19,936 nucleotides of DNA from Alphaproteobacteria bacterium (GCA_022822125.1 JAJECF010000040.1:1-19936); one strand, 5' to 3'; shown: positions 8,127-16,931, numbered from the stretch's first letter. Numbers and translations: made by a program. Notes: generated by a model not told the origin, from the sequence alone.

Positions 8127-8345
8127 CTATCCGGACCCGGGAATTCGCTTCACCTCGACGTTACCGATGTCAACGCGCCAATTCTGGCATACAATGTGGC
8201 CGCCCCCGCGCTTCAGGCCGACAGTATCGCCCGCCGCAATCCGGTCCAGGGACCGCAGCACCCGATGTACGATGAGCTGACGTCCCTCAATGAAGGACAT
8301 GTGGCCAATCATTCCTATGTTTTCCAGTTCGGAATGCTGCGTCAT
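8127..8345 (-). CDS. Possible small protein between relaxase and SLOG giant
   Basis: This 72-aa frame lies in the gap between the two giant genes, in the same direction. Its composition looks protein-like: ENIGMIGHMSFIEGRQLIVHRVLRSLDRI, then GDTVGLKRGGGHIVCQNWRV and a beta-like end NVEVKRI. AAGGGGG is about 9 nt before the ATG at 8345. There is 79 bp to the relaxase stop and 95 bp to the next start, so it could be an operon member. I do not recognise a family. The rest of the gap (8032-8126 and 8346-8424) shows nothing clear. Confidence 0.45.
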   Translation of the reverse strand: MTQHSELENIGMIGHMSFIEGRQLIVHRVLRSLDRIAAGDTVGLKRGGGHIVCQNWRVDIGNVEVKRIPGSG

Positions 8346-8424
8346 GCCAGCGGCCCCCTTGCGGGCATACCTCAGTTCAGCTGCGAGACCCTGATATGGG
8401 GTTCAACATGGCCCGTAACCGAGG

Positions 8425-11400
8425 TCACAATGAGATGCCGCGGTCCTGGATGAGGGTCTGCTGACGGATGAGGACCTCGGCTTCGCGCCGGTAAATCTCC
8501 TGGGACAAGCCGGAGAGGGCGGAGGCGAGCTCGGGCGAGAGGCCTGCGGCCAAACGAGCAGTAGAGATTTCATAGGGCAACTCGGCGGCCTGGTCGAGGA
8601 AGCGCCGGAAGGAGGCGAGGGTTTCCTTCGGATAGGCGCGGTTCCAGCGGGCGAGTTCGGCCACCGCTTCGGGCTCGCGCTCGTCCTGGGGTTTGAGGGC
8701 GCGTTGAAGGATCGGGAGAAGGCGACCCGGATCGAAGCGCTGATCCTTGATGGCAGAAGCGCCAGCGTCGGGAACCTCGATCTGGTGGGGCGCGCGGAGC
8801 GAGTCGAGGCCGGCGACGCGGATGGCTGCAAGTTCGCTCCGCAGGTCGGCGATGTCGAGGCGGCGTCGATCGACGTGTGCGCGGTGGTTCTCGGTTTCGG
8901 CGGCGAGGGAGGCGTCCAGGGTAGCAACGAGCTGCTGTGCGCGGATGTCCCATTTTCGGAAATCGGGGTCTGAACGGAGGAGGGATCGGGGCTGGTTCTC
9001 GCGGATGCGGCGACGGCGCTCGATTTCCACCTTGAGCGGGTCCATGGCATCGATACGGCGTTGCGCGGATTCCCGCAGGCGGCGGGCGGCGCCCCGGATG
9101 CCGCGGGGGCCCGGTTGCGGCTCGGAAGGTTGTTCGGCGCTGCGGGCGGAATGGCGGTCAAGGATAGCGGCGTACTCCTGCAGGTGGGCGCGGGCGTACT
9201 CGATGTTACGGTGGATGCTGTCGCGTACCCGGGTTTCGCTCTCGATAATCTGGCCAAGCATCGAGAAGTACTGGCGGTCGGAGGAAGACAGGAGTTCGGT
9301 GTTGAGGAGGTGATCGATGCCGGGGAGCAGACTGGCGGTGCCCGGGTGGTAGATGAGGGGCGTCTCGCCGGATTCTTCGTCGAGGCGGTCGAAGGCTGCG
9401 CGGAGGCGCCGGCTTTCGGTGGTGACGGCCTCGGCGGCGGTGGCGGGCCAGTCATGGTCCGTGACGGTTACGCCGGCGGCGGCGCGGGCGGCCTGGTGAC
9501 GTTCGAGGATTGCGAGAACACCCGCCTTCTTTTCCGGCGCGACTTCTTCGCGGCTGGCGAGGAGTTCGAGGGCGGCCATATGGTCGGCGAGGCGCCGTGT
9601 CTGGAGGGTTGAACCGGGCAGAGTGCGTTCGCGTTCTTCGAGGATTTGCTTCTCGGCCGGGATGGTCTTGATGACGGAGATGATGGCGGTCTCGACGGAG
9701 GGCGCGGACCGCAGGCGTTCGCGCCAGGTGCGGGCGTGGGCGTTGAAAGAGGCGGGACACAAGGGGTCGGGCAATTCCCGGATGATGACCGAGAAGGCGC
9801 GGATGCGGTCGTGGAGCTGTGCGTATTTGCGCAATCTGGTGACGGTCCAGGGTGGAGAGTCGGTACCGGGCCGCAGGTTGCGCCATTGCGTATCCAGGGC
9901 GGAGTGCAGGGCCTCCATGTGGCTGTGAAGCTGGACCGTCGTTGCCCGGGCGGGCGCCGTGGCCCGGATGTAGGCGGCTGTGTCGTGGATGAGAACCGCG
10001 TGTCGGGGATCATCGAGCAGTGCGAGCGGGTCGTCCCCGGCAGTGGCTCGCAGGTCCTTCCAGGATCGGTTTAGGGCGAGGCCGTCGGCGGCACGCCTGG
10101 CGGCGGCGTCCGAGGGCCAGGCTGCGTCGTCCCGGGAAACGCCGGCGGCCTGGCGGGCCTCGACATGGCGGCGCCGTAGGTCCTGAAGCAGCTGGCGCAT
10201 GTCGTGAGCGAGGCCGTCAAGGCGGGTGGCAGCGGCCAGGGAGGCCATGTGACGCGCAAGGCGCTGGGTGGGCAGGGTGGAGCGGGGCAGCAGGGTCTCG
10301 CGGGCAAGGATCGCGGCGTCTTCGGTCCGGAGCGAGTGGACCAGCATGTCGAGCGCCCTTGTCGTTCTGGGCGTGCTGGCGAGCCAGTAGCCCCACTTGT
10401 TCCGGGCAAGGCCCTGGAGGGGGAGATCGGCAGGAAGGCCGGCGAGCTCGCGTGAGAAGGTGCGTGCCCGGCTCCGGAGGCGCCGGTACTGGAGGAATTC
10501 CCCCGGCGTCCATCGGTATTGACTGACGTCGGGGACGATGGCGCCGGCGGCCTCGTCGAGCGCCTTGTCGATCTGCTGCAGGTGACGAACCAGGTAGGTC
10601 CGGATGATGCGGGCCGTGTCGGGGTCGAGGGAGGGATCGGCGGCGTGCTGCGCGGTGAGGCGCACCAGTTGGGGATGTTCGGGACGTTCGAGGGCGGATA
10701 GGCGATCGTTGCGGGTTGCTTCGCGAAGGGCCTGCCAGGCGGGGCGGAGCTGCTCGTTGGCGGCGATGCGCTTCGCGATCTGCTCGTCTGTCGGCCAGGG
10801 CGCGTCGTTTCGGGTGACGCCGGCGTCCCGGCGTGAGCGCCTGTGGTCGCGAATGATGCGGCCGATTTCCTTGCGCGCCTCTTCGCGGAGGCCGGGGAGG
10901 CGCCTGGCGGCGTCGAGGGAGGCGATATGGGCTGCCAGACGGCCGGTGGCCAGAGAAGAACGCGGCATATGCGCTTCCCGGCGCTGGATGAGGTCCTCCT
11001 CGCTGTCCAGGACGCGCACGAGGCTGCGGAGCGCCTCGCGGTAGGTGGGCGCGCCCAGAAGGCGTTGGCGGAGCAATTCGCGGTCGATGTGCAGGGCGGG
11101 AACGGCCGCCATGGCGGAGACAAGCGCATGGGACTGCCCGAGGAGCGATCGGTAGGCGGCGACGTCCTGCGGAGTCCAGACCTTGTCGAGGGCGGTGGGC
11201 TGGAGGGCCTGCCAGGAGTGGCGGAGCGGCGCGGCGAAGGAAGCGAGATGTCCCCGCAGGAAATACTCTGCGTCGCGGGTGATCTGGCGGTCAGCGGCGC
11301 TGCTGCCGGCGAGCTCAGCGGTCCGGCGAATGAGGCCCGCGTGCTCGGGGTCCGAGAGAAGGGCGAGGAAGTCTTGGCCGGCCCGGGCGCGAAGTTCGGT

Positions 11401-14400
11401 CCAGTCGTTCTGGAGGAGTCCAGAGAGCCTGCGGGTGTCGGCCTGCCGTAAGGCCTGGTGAGCCCGGGCCGCCTCTTCTTCGCGGAGGCTCGCGCGCCAG
11501 CGGTTGCGCATGTTGCGGCGGAGCCTGGCGAAGCCATCGAGGCCGGCGCGGGAGATGCGCTTGTGGTGTTGTTCCCGGGTGCGCGTGGGGGTCGGGCTGC
11601 GCAGGAAGACGCGGACGCGGTGCAGGATGTGCTTGTGGCGTTCGAGGGTGTTCTGGACGCGCGGCAGGATGTCGGGCGCCGGGGAGGATTGCGCGGCGAT
11701 CTCGGCCCATTCGGCCTCGACCGACTCCATGTCGGCAGCGAGCGCAAAGGCTTCGGCCTGGTCGGCGTTCCGGGAGAGCTGGCGGTTGGACGCGGCGATG
11801 ATGCGCTGGACGGCGGCGCGATCCGCGTGCCGGCGAACGGAGAGGCCGGGGTTATCCCCGGGGCGGCGCGGTCCGCTGCCGGCAGTGCCGGGCTCCATCG
11901 CGTCGTTGGCTGGAAGGGTGAGCTCGATCGGGTCGCGCCCGAGCTCCAGTTCGCCCTGTGCGAGATATTCCTGCTCGTTGGCGGCCAGGATGTGGTCGAT
12001 GGCCGCCAGCTTGGGCTGCGAGCGCCCGCAGAGCCGTCCGAGCCAGTTGAGGACTTCCTCGTCGGAGACCTCGCGCCCCGGCTCGCCGTCGGGCGTGGCG
12101 CCGGCGATGGCGATCGCCGCCGGCAGCCGGTCGGCGACGACTTGCAGGCGGCGCGTGTGCCGGGTGGCGGCCGGATAGGTCGTCTCGCGCGCCATGCCAT
12201 CGTCCAGCAGCAGGAAGGCGGCGTCCAGGGTCAGGCCCTGGGCGGCGGTGGTGGTCGCGGCATATGCGTAGTCGATGGTGATCTCGCCGATATAGTTCCG
12301 GATTTCCCCCGGCTCGAAGCGGATCGTGCGCTCCTTGCGGGTTTGCCTGTCACGGGTCCTGGCCGTGATGAGAACCTGAGCGCCGCCGTCCGCGGACTGG
12401 CGCTTTTCGAGCCCGGTGACGGTGACGACGTCGCGGTTGTAGAGGCCGAGATGCGGAACGGTGGAGCCGATCCGGAGGCGGTCGCCGAGCCGGACCTCGA
12501 AATCGTCCTCGACGGCCTTGCCCCGGTCGCGGAAACGGTGGATCCGGATGACGGCGGAGTCCCTCGCGGGATCGTAGTCGGGAGAAGCGCTCGCGGCATG
12601 GTGCCGGGCGCGGAGCAGGGCGTTCAGCGCGCGCACGTCGGCGCGGGTGCGCGCCATGACGACGGCCTCGCGCTCCGGGTTCTCGGCGCTCCAGGCGGAC
12701 CAGTAGGCGACGAGCCGCAGGAGCGCATCATCCTTGCCCTCCGCAAGCGCCAGGCGGCCGCGCTTGTGGAGCTCGGTGAAGGCCTGCTGCATGGCGCCGT
12801 GGCGGAGCAGCGCCGATATTCCGAGCTGCCAGGGACGCTCGATCCGGAGCGGCTTCTCGCCCGCCTTGCGCCGCTCACGGTTCATGGCGCGGAACCGCTC
12901 GCGGGCGGCCTCGCGCTCCTCGCGGGTCATCGCCGTCGCCTTTTCCATGGCTTCCTCGGCCGGAAGGCCGTCCACCTCGCGCAGCCAGTCCTCGAGCGTC
13001 GCTACCTGGCGGCGGATGCGGTCGATGCGCACGCCCTTGACCCGGTCTCTGACGATGCGCATCCCGGGACCGGCCTCGATCGGCTGCTGCTGCTGTGTGT
13101 CGCCGACCAGGACGAGCTTGCAACCCGTCTGCTCGCTCAGCCTGGCCAGCTGCAGGGTCTGCCTAGTGGAAAGCATGCCGGCCTCGTCCACGACGAGGAC
13201 GGTGTCGGGCCCGAGCTCGACATTGCCCTTGGCGACGTCGCGCAGGAAGGGGTGGACGGCGCTGGGCGGCGCGTTCATGTCGGTCGCGAGTTCGACCGCG
13301 ACGGACCAGGCGACAGCAAGCGCGCGGACGTTGCGGCCCTCGGCTCGCCAGAGGTCGGCAAGGGGACCGAGCACGTGGGACTTGCCGCTGCCGGCGGCGC
13401 CTTCGATGAGGGCGATGCGCCCGGAGTCCGCGGCGGCGTAGTGGATGGCCTTGCGCTGCTCGGCGCTGAAGCGCTTGCCCCGGTTGCCGAGTTCCTTGAG
13501 CAGCCGGGCGACCTTTTCGGGGTCGACGGCCTGGGTGTGGTCCGAAACGGAAAGGCCCGAAACGTGGCGCAGCGTGTGCTCGGCGCGGAGCGTGTCCTTT
13601 GTCGTGAAGATCCTCTTGTGCGCCATGCCGGCCTGGGCCTCGATGCCGGGCTCCGGATATTGGAGGGAGACCAGTTCGGCATTGCCGAGGGCGACCTCGC
13701 GCCAGCGCCCCATGGCCTCCCGATCGACCGCGCCGGCCAGCGCGTTTTCGAGCTTCTCCATGATGTTCGGGACGTTGAAGACCGCCTCCATCCGCGCGAG
13801 CTTCCCGGGAATGGCGGTGATCTCGTCGTGGATTTCCGCGATGCGTTCGTGGGTGAGTTCCTCGATCCCGGCAGCGTAAATGCGATCTCTGAGTTCATGG
13901 ACGTCGACGGTCTCCGCAGCTTCTTTCAGGAAGCGCTCGATGTCGTCCTCTGTCGTCTCGCTCCCTTCGGGCTTTCGCGAGCGGGTGGCGAGCGTCGCGG
14001 CAGCCATCTGGGCCGGGTTGGAAAGCGCTTCCTCGCCAAGATGTTCGGCAACGGTTGCAACGAGCTGGGCGCGTCGCTTGCTCCATTGCTGTTCCAGGTC
14101 CGGGTCCATCTCGCGGATACGGCTGTATTGGCCCTCAGGCCCGTGGCGCTCCATGGCGATGCCGAGGCGCTCCTGCATGATGTGGGCCAGGTGGCCCCGG
14201 AACGCCGCGCCGGCCGCCTTCTTCCAGGAATAGAGGGGATATCCGTGAAGGGCGCGGTATTTGCCGTCACAATGAGTCTTTACGATATTGAAGATCGTTG
14301 CGTGGACATGCAGCTGGGGGTCGCCTTCGCGCGAGGTGCGGTGCAGAAAGGTCGCCGCCAGCATGTCGCCGGTCTCAATGCGAAGGTTCTTGCTGTCGGG

Positions 14401-14811
14401 ACCGAGGCGCGTGGTCGCGCAATGCTGGAAGACAGTCTCGTCGAGAGCACAGCGCGCGGCATCGATGATGGCGCGTTCGATCTTCTCGCGATCCTCTGCC
14501 CTGGGCGTGATCGCCCACAACGCGGATATCGACTTGTCGGCGGAGAAGGTGATGTCGAAGCCGGGAGAACGCTTCTCCGAGCCGGCGTTGCGTACGAGGT
14601 TTGTGCCGTCGAGCTCGGGCGAATAGCCGCCGCAAAGGGCGTAGAACTTCTTTTCGTATACGAGGCCGCCGTCCTTCAGGCGAAACAGCCCGGTCGGGTT
14701 GTACCATTCGCCCGGACGTTCCTTGCCGCCGCCGGTGTAGTAGCCTTCATGCGCCGCCTGGCTCTCGATGTAGTAGGTCGGCACGGCCATTTTGGCGATC
14801 GTCGCTACCAT
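8425..14811 (-). CDS. mobF: MobF (TrwC/TraI-type) conjugative relaxase-helicase, 2128 aa
   Basis: The relaxase domain occupies about residues 1-310. It has N-terminal tyrosine pairs (Y13/Y14, Y24/Y25), the DKSISALWA motif, and the metal-binding histidines H157, H168 and H170 in DPQLHVH, with the same 11- and 2-residue spacing as TrwC. The RecD-like helicase (about 450-960) has Walker A GAAGSGKS (471-478), Walker B VVDEAG (D542/E543), VLVGDTQQQQ and a final AAQGLT motif near 857. It should nick oriT, stay attached to the 5' end and unwind the plasmid during transfer. The remaining 1170 residues are unusual: three tandem repeats of about 225 residues, then a tail shared with the SLOG giant. Known MobF proteins are often about 970-1750 aa. 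The ATG at 14811 was chosen over upstream frame extension because the relaxase fold begins there and GGAG lies 8 nt upstream; it overlaps the previous stop. Confidence 0.95.
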   Translation of the reverse strand: MVATIAKMAVPTYYIESQAAHEGYYTGGGKERPGEWYNPTGLFRLKDGGLVYEKKFYALCGGYSPELDGTNLVRNAGSEKRSPGFDITFSADKSISALWAITPRAEDREKIERAIIDAARCALDETVFQHCATTRLGPDSKNLRIETGDMLAATFLHRTSREGDPQLHVHATIFNIVKTHCDGKYRALHGYPLYSWKKAAGAAFRGHLAHIMQERLGIAMERHGPEGQYSRIREMDPDLEQQWSKRRAQLVATVAEHLGEEALSNPAQMAAATLATRSRKPEGSETTEDDIERFLKEAAETVDVHELRDRIYAAGIEELTHERIAEIHDEITAIPGKLARMEAVFNVPNIMEKLENALAGAVDREAMGRWREVALGNAELVSLQYPEPGIEAQAGMAHKRIFTTKDTLRAEHTLRHVSGLSVSDHTQAVDPEKVARLLKELGNRGKRFSAEQRKAIHYAAADSGRIALIEGAAGSGKSHVLGPLADLWRAEGRNVRALAVAWSVAVELATDMNAPPSAVHPFLRDVAKGNVELGPDTVLVVDEAGMLSTRQTLQLARLSEQTGCKLVLVGDTQQQQPIEAGPGMRIVRDRVKGVRIDRIRRQVATLEDWLREVDGLPAEEAMEKATAMTREEREAARERFRAMNRERRKAGEKPLRIERPWQLGISALLRHGAMQQAFTELHKRGRLALAEGKDDALLRLVAYWSAWSAENPEREAVVMARTRADVRALNALLRARHHAASASPDYDPARDSAVIRIHRFRDRGKAVEDDFEVRLGDRLRIGSTVPHLGLYNRDVVTVTGLEKRQSADGGAQVLITARTRDRQTRKERTIRFEPGEIRNYIGEITIDYAYAATTTAAQGLTLDAAFLLLDDGMARETTYPAATRHTRRLQVVADRLPAAIAIAGATPDGEPGREVSDEEVLNWLGRLCGRSQPKLAAIDHILAANEQEYLAQGELELGRDPIELTLPANDAMEPGTAGSGPRRPGDNPGLSVRRHADRAAVQRIIAASNRQLSRNADQAEAFALAADMESVEAEWAEIAAQSSPAPDILPRVQNTLERHKHILHRVRVFLRSPTPTRTREQHHKRISRAGLDGFARLRRNMRNRWRASLREEEAARAHQALRQADTRRLSGLLQNDWTELRARAGQDFLALLSDPEHAGLIRRTAELAGSSAADRQITRDAEYFLRGHLASFAAPLRHSWQALQPTALDKVWTPQDVAAYRSLLGQSHALVSAMAAVPALHIDRELLRQRLLGAPTYREALRSLVRVLDSEEDLIQRREAHMPRSSLATGRLAAHIASLDAARRLPGLREEARKEIGRIIRDHRRSRRDAGVTRNDAPWPTDEQIAKRIAANEQLRPAWQALREATRNDRLSALERPEHPQLVRLTAQHAADPSLDPDTARIIRTYLVRHLQQIDKALDEAAGAIVPDVSQYRWTPGEFLQYRRLRSRARTFSRELAGLPADLPLQGLARNKWGYWLASTPRTTRALDMLVHSLRTEDAAILARETLLPRSTLPTQRLARHMASLAAATRLDGLAHDMRQLLQDLRRRHVEARQAAGVSRDDAAWPSDAAARRAADGLALNRSWKDLRATAGDDPLALLDDPRHAVLIHDTAAYIRATAPARATTVQLHSHMEALHSALDTQWRNLRPGTDSPPWTVTRLRKYAQLHDRIRAFSVIIRELPDPLCPASFNAHARTWRERLRSAPSVETAIISVIKTIPAEKQILEERERTLPGSTLQTRRLADHMAALELLASREEVAPEKKAGVLAILERHQAARAAAGVTVTDHDWPATAAEAVTTESRRLRAAFDRLDEESGETPLIYHPGTASLLPGIDHLLNTELLSSSDRQYFSMLGQIIESETRVRDSIHRNIEYARAHLQEYAAILDRHSARSAEQPSEPQPGPRGIRGAARRLRESAQRRIDAMDPLKVEIERRRRIRENQPRSLLRSDPDFRKWDIRAQQLVATLDASLAAETENHRAHVDRRRLDIADLRSELAAIRVAGLDSLRAPHQIEVPDAGASAIKDQRFDPGRLLPILQRALKPQDEREPEAVAELARWNRAYPKETLASFRRFLDQAAELPYEISTARLAAGLSPELASALSGLSQEIYRREAEVLIRQQTLIQDRGISL

Positions 14812-16073
14812 TGAGCAGGCTCCGCGGCCGGGTGCTGCGTGTTCTCCTGCGCAGACAGGCCGGAGAGGCGCTTGTGGTCCGGGCTGGCGTCCAGGATGTC
14901 GCGCGTCGTGAACAGGCGCTTGCGGGTCATGTCCGCGACGGCGTCGGGATTGGGATCGTCGTATTCCAGCGGGAGCAGGTTGTCGGCGGCGAGGGCGTAT
15001 TCCAGCCACTCGCTCATGGCGGTGTCGTCGAACAGACCGCCGGCGGCGTTCTCCACCCGGGTGACGATATCGGCCGTGTTGAAGACCAGGTCCGATGCGG
15101 CGAGCTTCCGGGGAATGTCGTCGATCTCCCGGCGCACGCCGTCGCGCTCCTGTTCGGTTACGTCGCTGAATGCCGACCGGACGATCCGTGCGTGCAGGAG
15201 GTCGGGATCGGCGATCCCGGCTGCTTCGGTCCTGAGCCGGGCAATATCGTTTTCTGTGGCTGTTCGCTTGATGCGCAGGGCAGTGGTCGTGGACGCGCCG
15301 GTGCCGGAGGCAGCCGGATCGGGCGTTCTCCATGCAGTGTGAACGGCGTTGACATGAGCTTTCAGCCTCGCCTTCCGCTTGCTCCATAACTCTTCCAGAC
15401 CCGGATCCATGCGGCGAACGCGGATGTATTCGCCATGCGTGCCATGGCGCTCCATTTCCAGACCGATCCGGCTGCGCAGGCGGTGCGCGAGACGGTTGCG
15501 GAACATGGCGCCGATCGCCTTCCTCCAGGAGTAGATGGGATATCCGTGCAGGGTCCGGAACTTCAGGTCCCCGTGCGTTTGCACGAAGTTGAAGACGATG
15601 CAGCTGACGTCCAGTTGCGGATCGAGTTCGCGGGAAACGTGATGCGGGAAGATCGCAGCAAGGATGTCGCCGGTCTCGACCCGGCGGTTCTTGCCGGCCT
15701 TGCCGGTGCGCGTGGTCGCGCAATGGCGGAAGACGGTTTGCGTGAGCGTGATCGTGGCTGCGTCCATGACCGCGCGCTCGATACGCTTGCGGTCGAAGTC
15801 CGGAGAGACGGCCCAGAGCGCCGAGATCGATTTGTCGGGCGAGAGCACGACGTCGAAGCCGGGCGAATGGGTCCGGGTGCGGGCCCGGCTTGACAGGGGC
15901 CAGCCATCGACCGGCGCGAAGCCCCTCCATAGCGAGAGAAAGTCCCGGTCGGAAACGGCCCCGCCATCCGCAAGCTGGAAGAGCCCTGACGGGTTGTGCC
16001 ATTTGCCCGCATGGGGCGGGCGACGCCCGGTATAGAGATGTTCATCGGCCAGTTTGTTGATCCTCGCTACCAT
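14805..16073 (-). CDS. Relaxase-like paralogue lacking catalytic residues
   Basis: This 422-aa protein aligns over its whole length with the first 430 residues of the downstream relaxase. Shared motifs are KWHNPSGLF, SPGFDVVLSPDKSISALWAV, HCATTR, YSWRKAIGAMF and KRLFTTRDIL. It ends just where the helicase would begin. The segment holding the first tyrosine pair is missing (MVARINKLADEHLYTG against PTYYIESQAAHEGYYTG). In DPQLDVS the last two catalytic histidines are replaced by Asp155 and Ser157; only H144 is kept. It is therefore unlikely to nick DNA, but could bind oriT or regulate. ATG 16073 has AGGAG 8 nt upstream, and both paralogues open with nearly the same bases. Its TAG overlaps the ATG of the relaxase (7-bp overlap), indicating coupled translation. 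The open frame argues for a maintained gene rather than simple decay. Confidence 0.9.
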   Translation of the reverse strand: MVARINKLADEHLYTGRRPPHAGKWHNPSGLFQLADGGAVSDRDFLSLWRGFAPVDGWPLSSRARTRTHSPGFDVVLSPDKSISALWAVSPDFDRKRIERAVMDAATITLTQTVFRHCATTRTGKAGKNRRVETGDILAAIFPHHVSRELDPQLDVSCIVFNFVQTHGDLKFRTLHGYPIYSWRKAIGAMFRNRLAHRLRSRIGLEMERHGTHGEYIRVRRMDPGLEELWSKRKARLKAHVNAVHTAWRTPDPAASGTGASTTTALRIKRTATENDIARLRTEAAGIADPDLLHARIVRSAFSDVTEQERDGVRREIDDIPRKLAASDLVFNTADIVTRVENAAGGLFDDTAMSEWLEYALAADNLLPLEYDDPNPDAVADMTRKRLFTTRDILDASPDHKRLSGLSAQENTQHPAAEPAQW

Positions 16074-16220
16074 CGTCCGGGCTCCTGTCATGTAACCGGC
16101 AGGCGCAAAGATAGCCAACTTGCGTGTATCGAGTGGAGCGTGGCAGGCGATTGCAGCTGATGGTGATTTCCTGGTGTTCCATGCGCGGTGCCGTCCGAAA
16201 TACAACGGCAGCGCAAGTCC

Positions 16221-16249
16221 TTGACATCATTGACTTTTGATAATGCTAT
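16221..16249 (+). promoter_or_regulatory. Sigma-70-like promoter pointing away from the relaxase
   Basis: A perfect -35 TTGACA (16221-16226) is followed after 17 bases by TGCTAT (16244-16249). The palindrome GCACA-GG-TGTGC at 16255-16266 lies at the expected start site and could be an operator. No plus-strand gene follows, so the product would be a non-coding or antisense transcript running towards the 16382-16433 hairpin. Confidence 0.45.
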
Positions 16250-16381
16250 TGATTGCACAGGTGTGCCGCCTCTATTCCATCACATTTACACGGTTCCACG
16301 AGAATACGTTCCGATATGGAAGCTGGCAACCATCGGGGCTTCCGGGGGATTGGGAATCGATGGGGCTCGGAGGCGTAGGCT

Positions 16382-16433
16382 TCCGGGTTCCTGCCAGAAC
16401 CGGAGCTTGCGGAGGGCCTGGCAGGAACCCGGA
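16382..16433. repeat. Perfect 16-bp-arm inverted repeat, 20-nt loop
   Basis: TCCGGGTTCCTGCCAG (16382-16397) and CTGGCAGGAACCCGGA (16418-16433) are perfect inverted copies separated by 20 bases. No T-tract follows on either strand, so it does not look like an intrinsic terminator. Such arms fit an oriT structural hairpin or a protein-binding site. Confidence 0.75.
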
Positions 16434-16600
16434 TAGCGGAACCGATCTCTCGGCCGGTACGGTCGCGAAGGGCCATGCGGGGAGGGCGAGAACTCGAAGC
16501 GGGCGAGGGATCGCCGCACGGGCGGGAAAGGGAAACGGCTGGTGTCGGAGGCCGGTACAGAAAGGAAGCCCGACGCCTTTCGGCGCCGGGCAGGCAAGGA

Positions 16601-16870
16601 TCAGAAGGGCGGACAGGGGCTGTCGGCGATGGCGCGCTGGAGCCGGGCCTCGGCCTCCTCGGGCCAGGGACCGAAATGATTGCCGCCGTCGGGGTGCTCA
16701 CGGCGCCAGTGGCGAAGCGCGCCGTGTTCGCAGGCGGCGAAGGTGTAACAGCCCTCGCCCGGGTTGAAGGATCCGCCGGAGATCTCGTCGAGGATCACGC
16801 TGTCGTAGATCCAGTCGAAGAGGTCGCGCTCGTCGAGCGCGTCGAAGGCGGGGTCCAGCAGGGCGGTCAT
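16601..16870 (-). CDS. Hypothetical small acidic protein
   Basis: This 89-aa protein begins MTALLDPAFDALDERDLFDWIYDSVILDEISGGSF and continues GEGCYTFAACEHGALRHWRREHPDGGNHFGPWPEEAEARLQRAIADSPCPPF. It is acidic and rich in aromatic residues, with scattered Cys/His but no clear zinc-binding spacing. I recognise no family. AAAGGA about 9 nt before the ATG at 16870 decides the start; the 32 upstream codons look like untranslated sequence. It is the first gene of the small-gene block beside the candidate oriT, where leading-region proteins would be expected; its role is unknown. Confidence 0.7.
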   Translation of the reverse strand: MTALLDPAFDALDERDLFDWIYDSVILDEISGGSFNPGEGCYTFAACEHGALRHWRREHPDGGNHFGPWPEEAEARLQRAIADSPCPPF

Positions 16871-16931
16871 TTCCGAAATCCTTTCGGGGTCAGGGTCGCG
16901 GACCGGGTTGGCCGCGATTCCGCCCGGATAA

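Larger units (their letters stand above)
16074..16600. other. Non-coding region, candidate oriT and operon promoter region
   Basis: The 527 bases upstream of the relaxase-like gene contain no convincing gene. They include an AT-richer stretch (about 16200-16320), a plus-strand sigma-70-like promoter, a small palindrome (GCACA-GG-TGTGC, 16255-16266), short arms GGAAGC/GCTTCC (16318-16323, 16338-16343) and a 16-bp-arm hairpin (16382-16433). MobF oriT sites commonly lie next to the relaxase operon and carry such inverted repeats. A TTGCG-GTGTATC stretch at 16120-16130, with a CGCAA arm at 16104-16108, loosely recalls the R388-type nic region. That match is weak. The oriT assignment is inference. 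Confidence 0.4.

Noticed and set aside
8097..8453. 118-codon plus-strand frame in the gap between the giants
   Set aside because: It overlaps both giant genes and opposes the operon. The minus-strand 72-aa frame has a better ribosome site and position.
11458..14814. An 1118-codon open frame on the plus strand opposite the relaxase-helicase
   Set aside because: It lies antisense to clear helicase and relaxase motifs and its translation shows no domain. Long antisense frames are expected at this GC content.
14812..16002. N-terminal extension of the relaxase frame to 16002
   Set aside because: The extension is read in another frame of the upstream relaxase-like gene. It lacks protein character, and the relaxase fold begins at the ATG at 14811.
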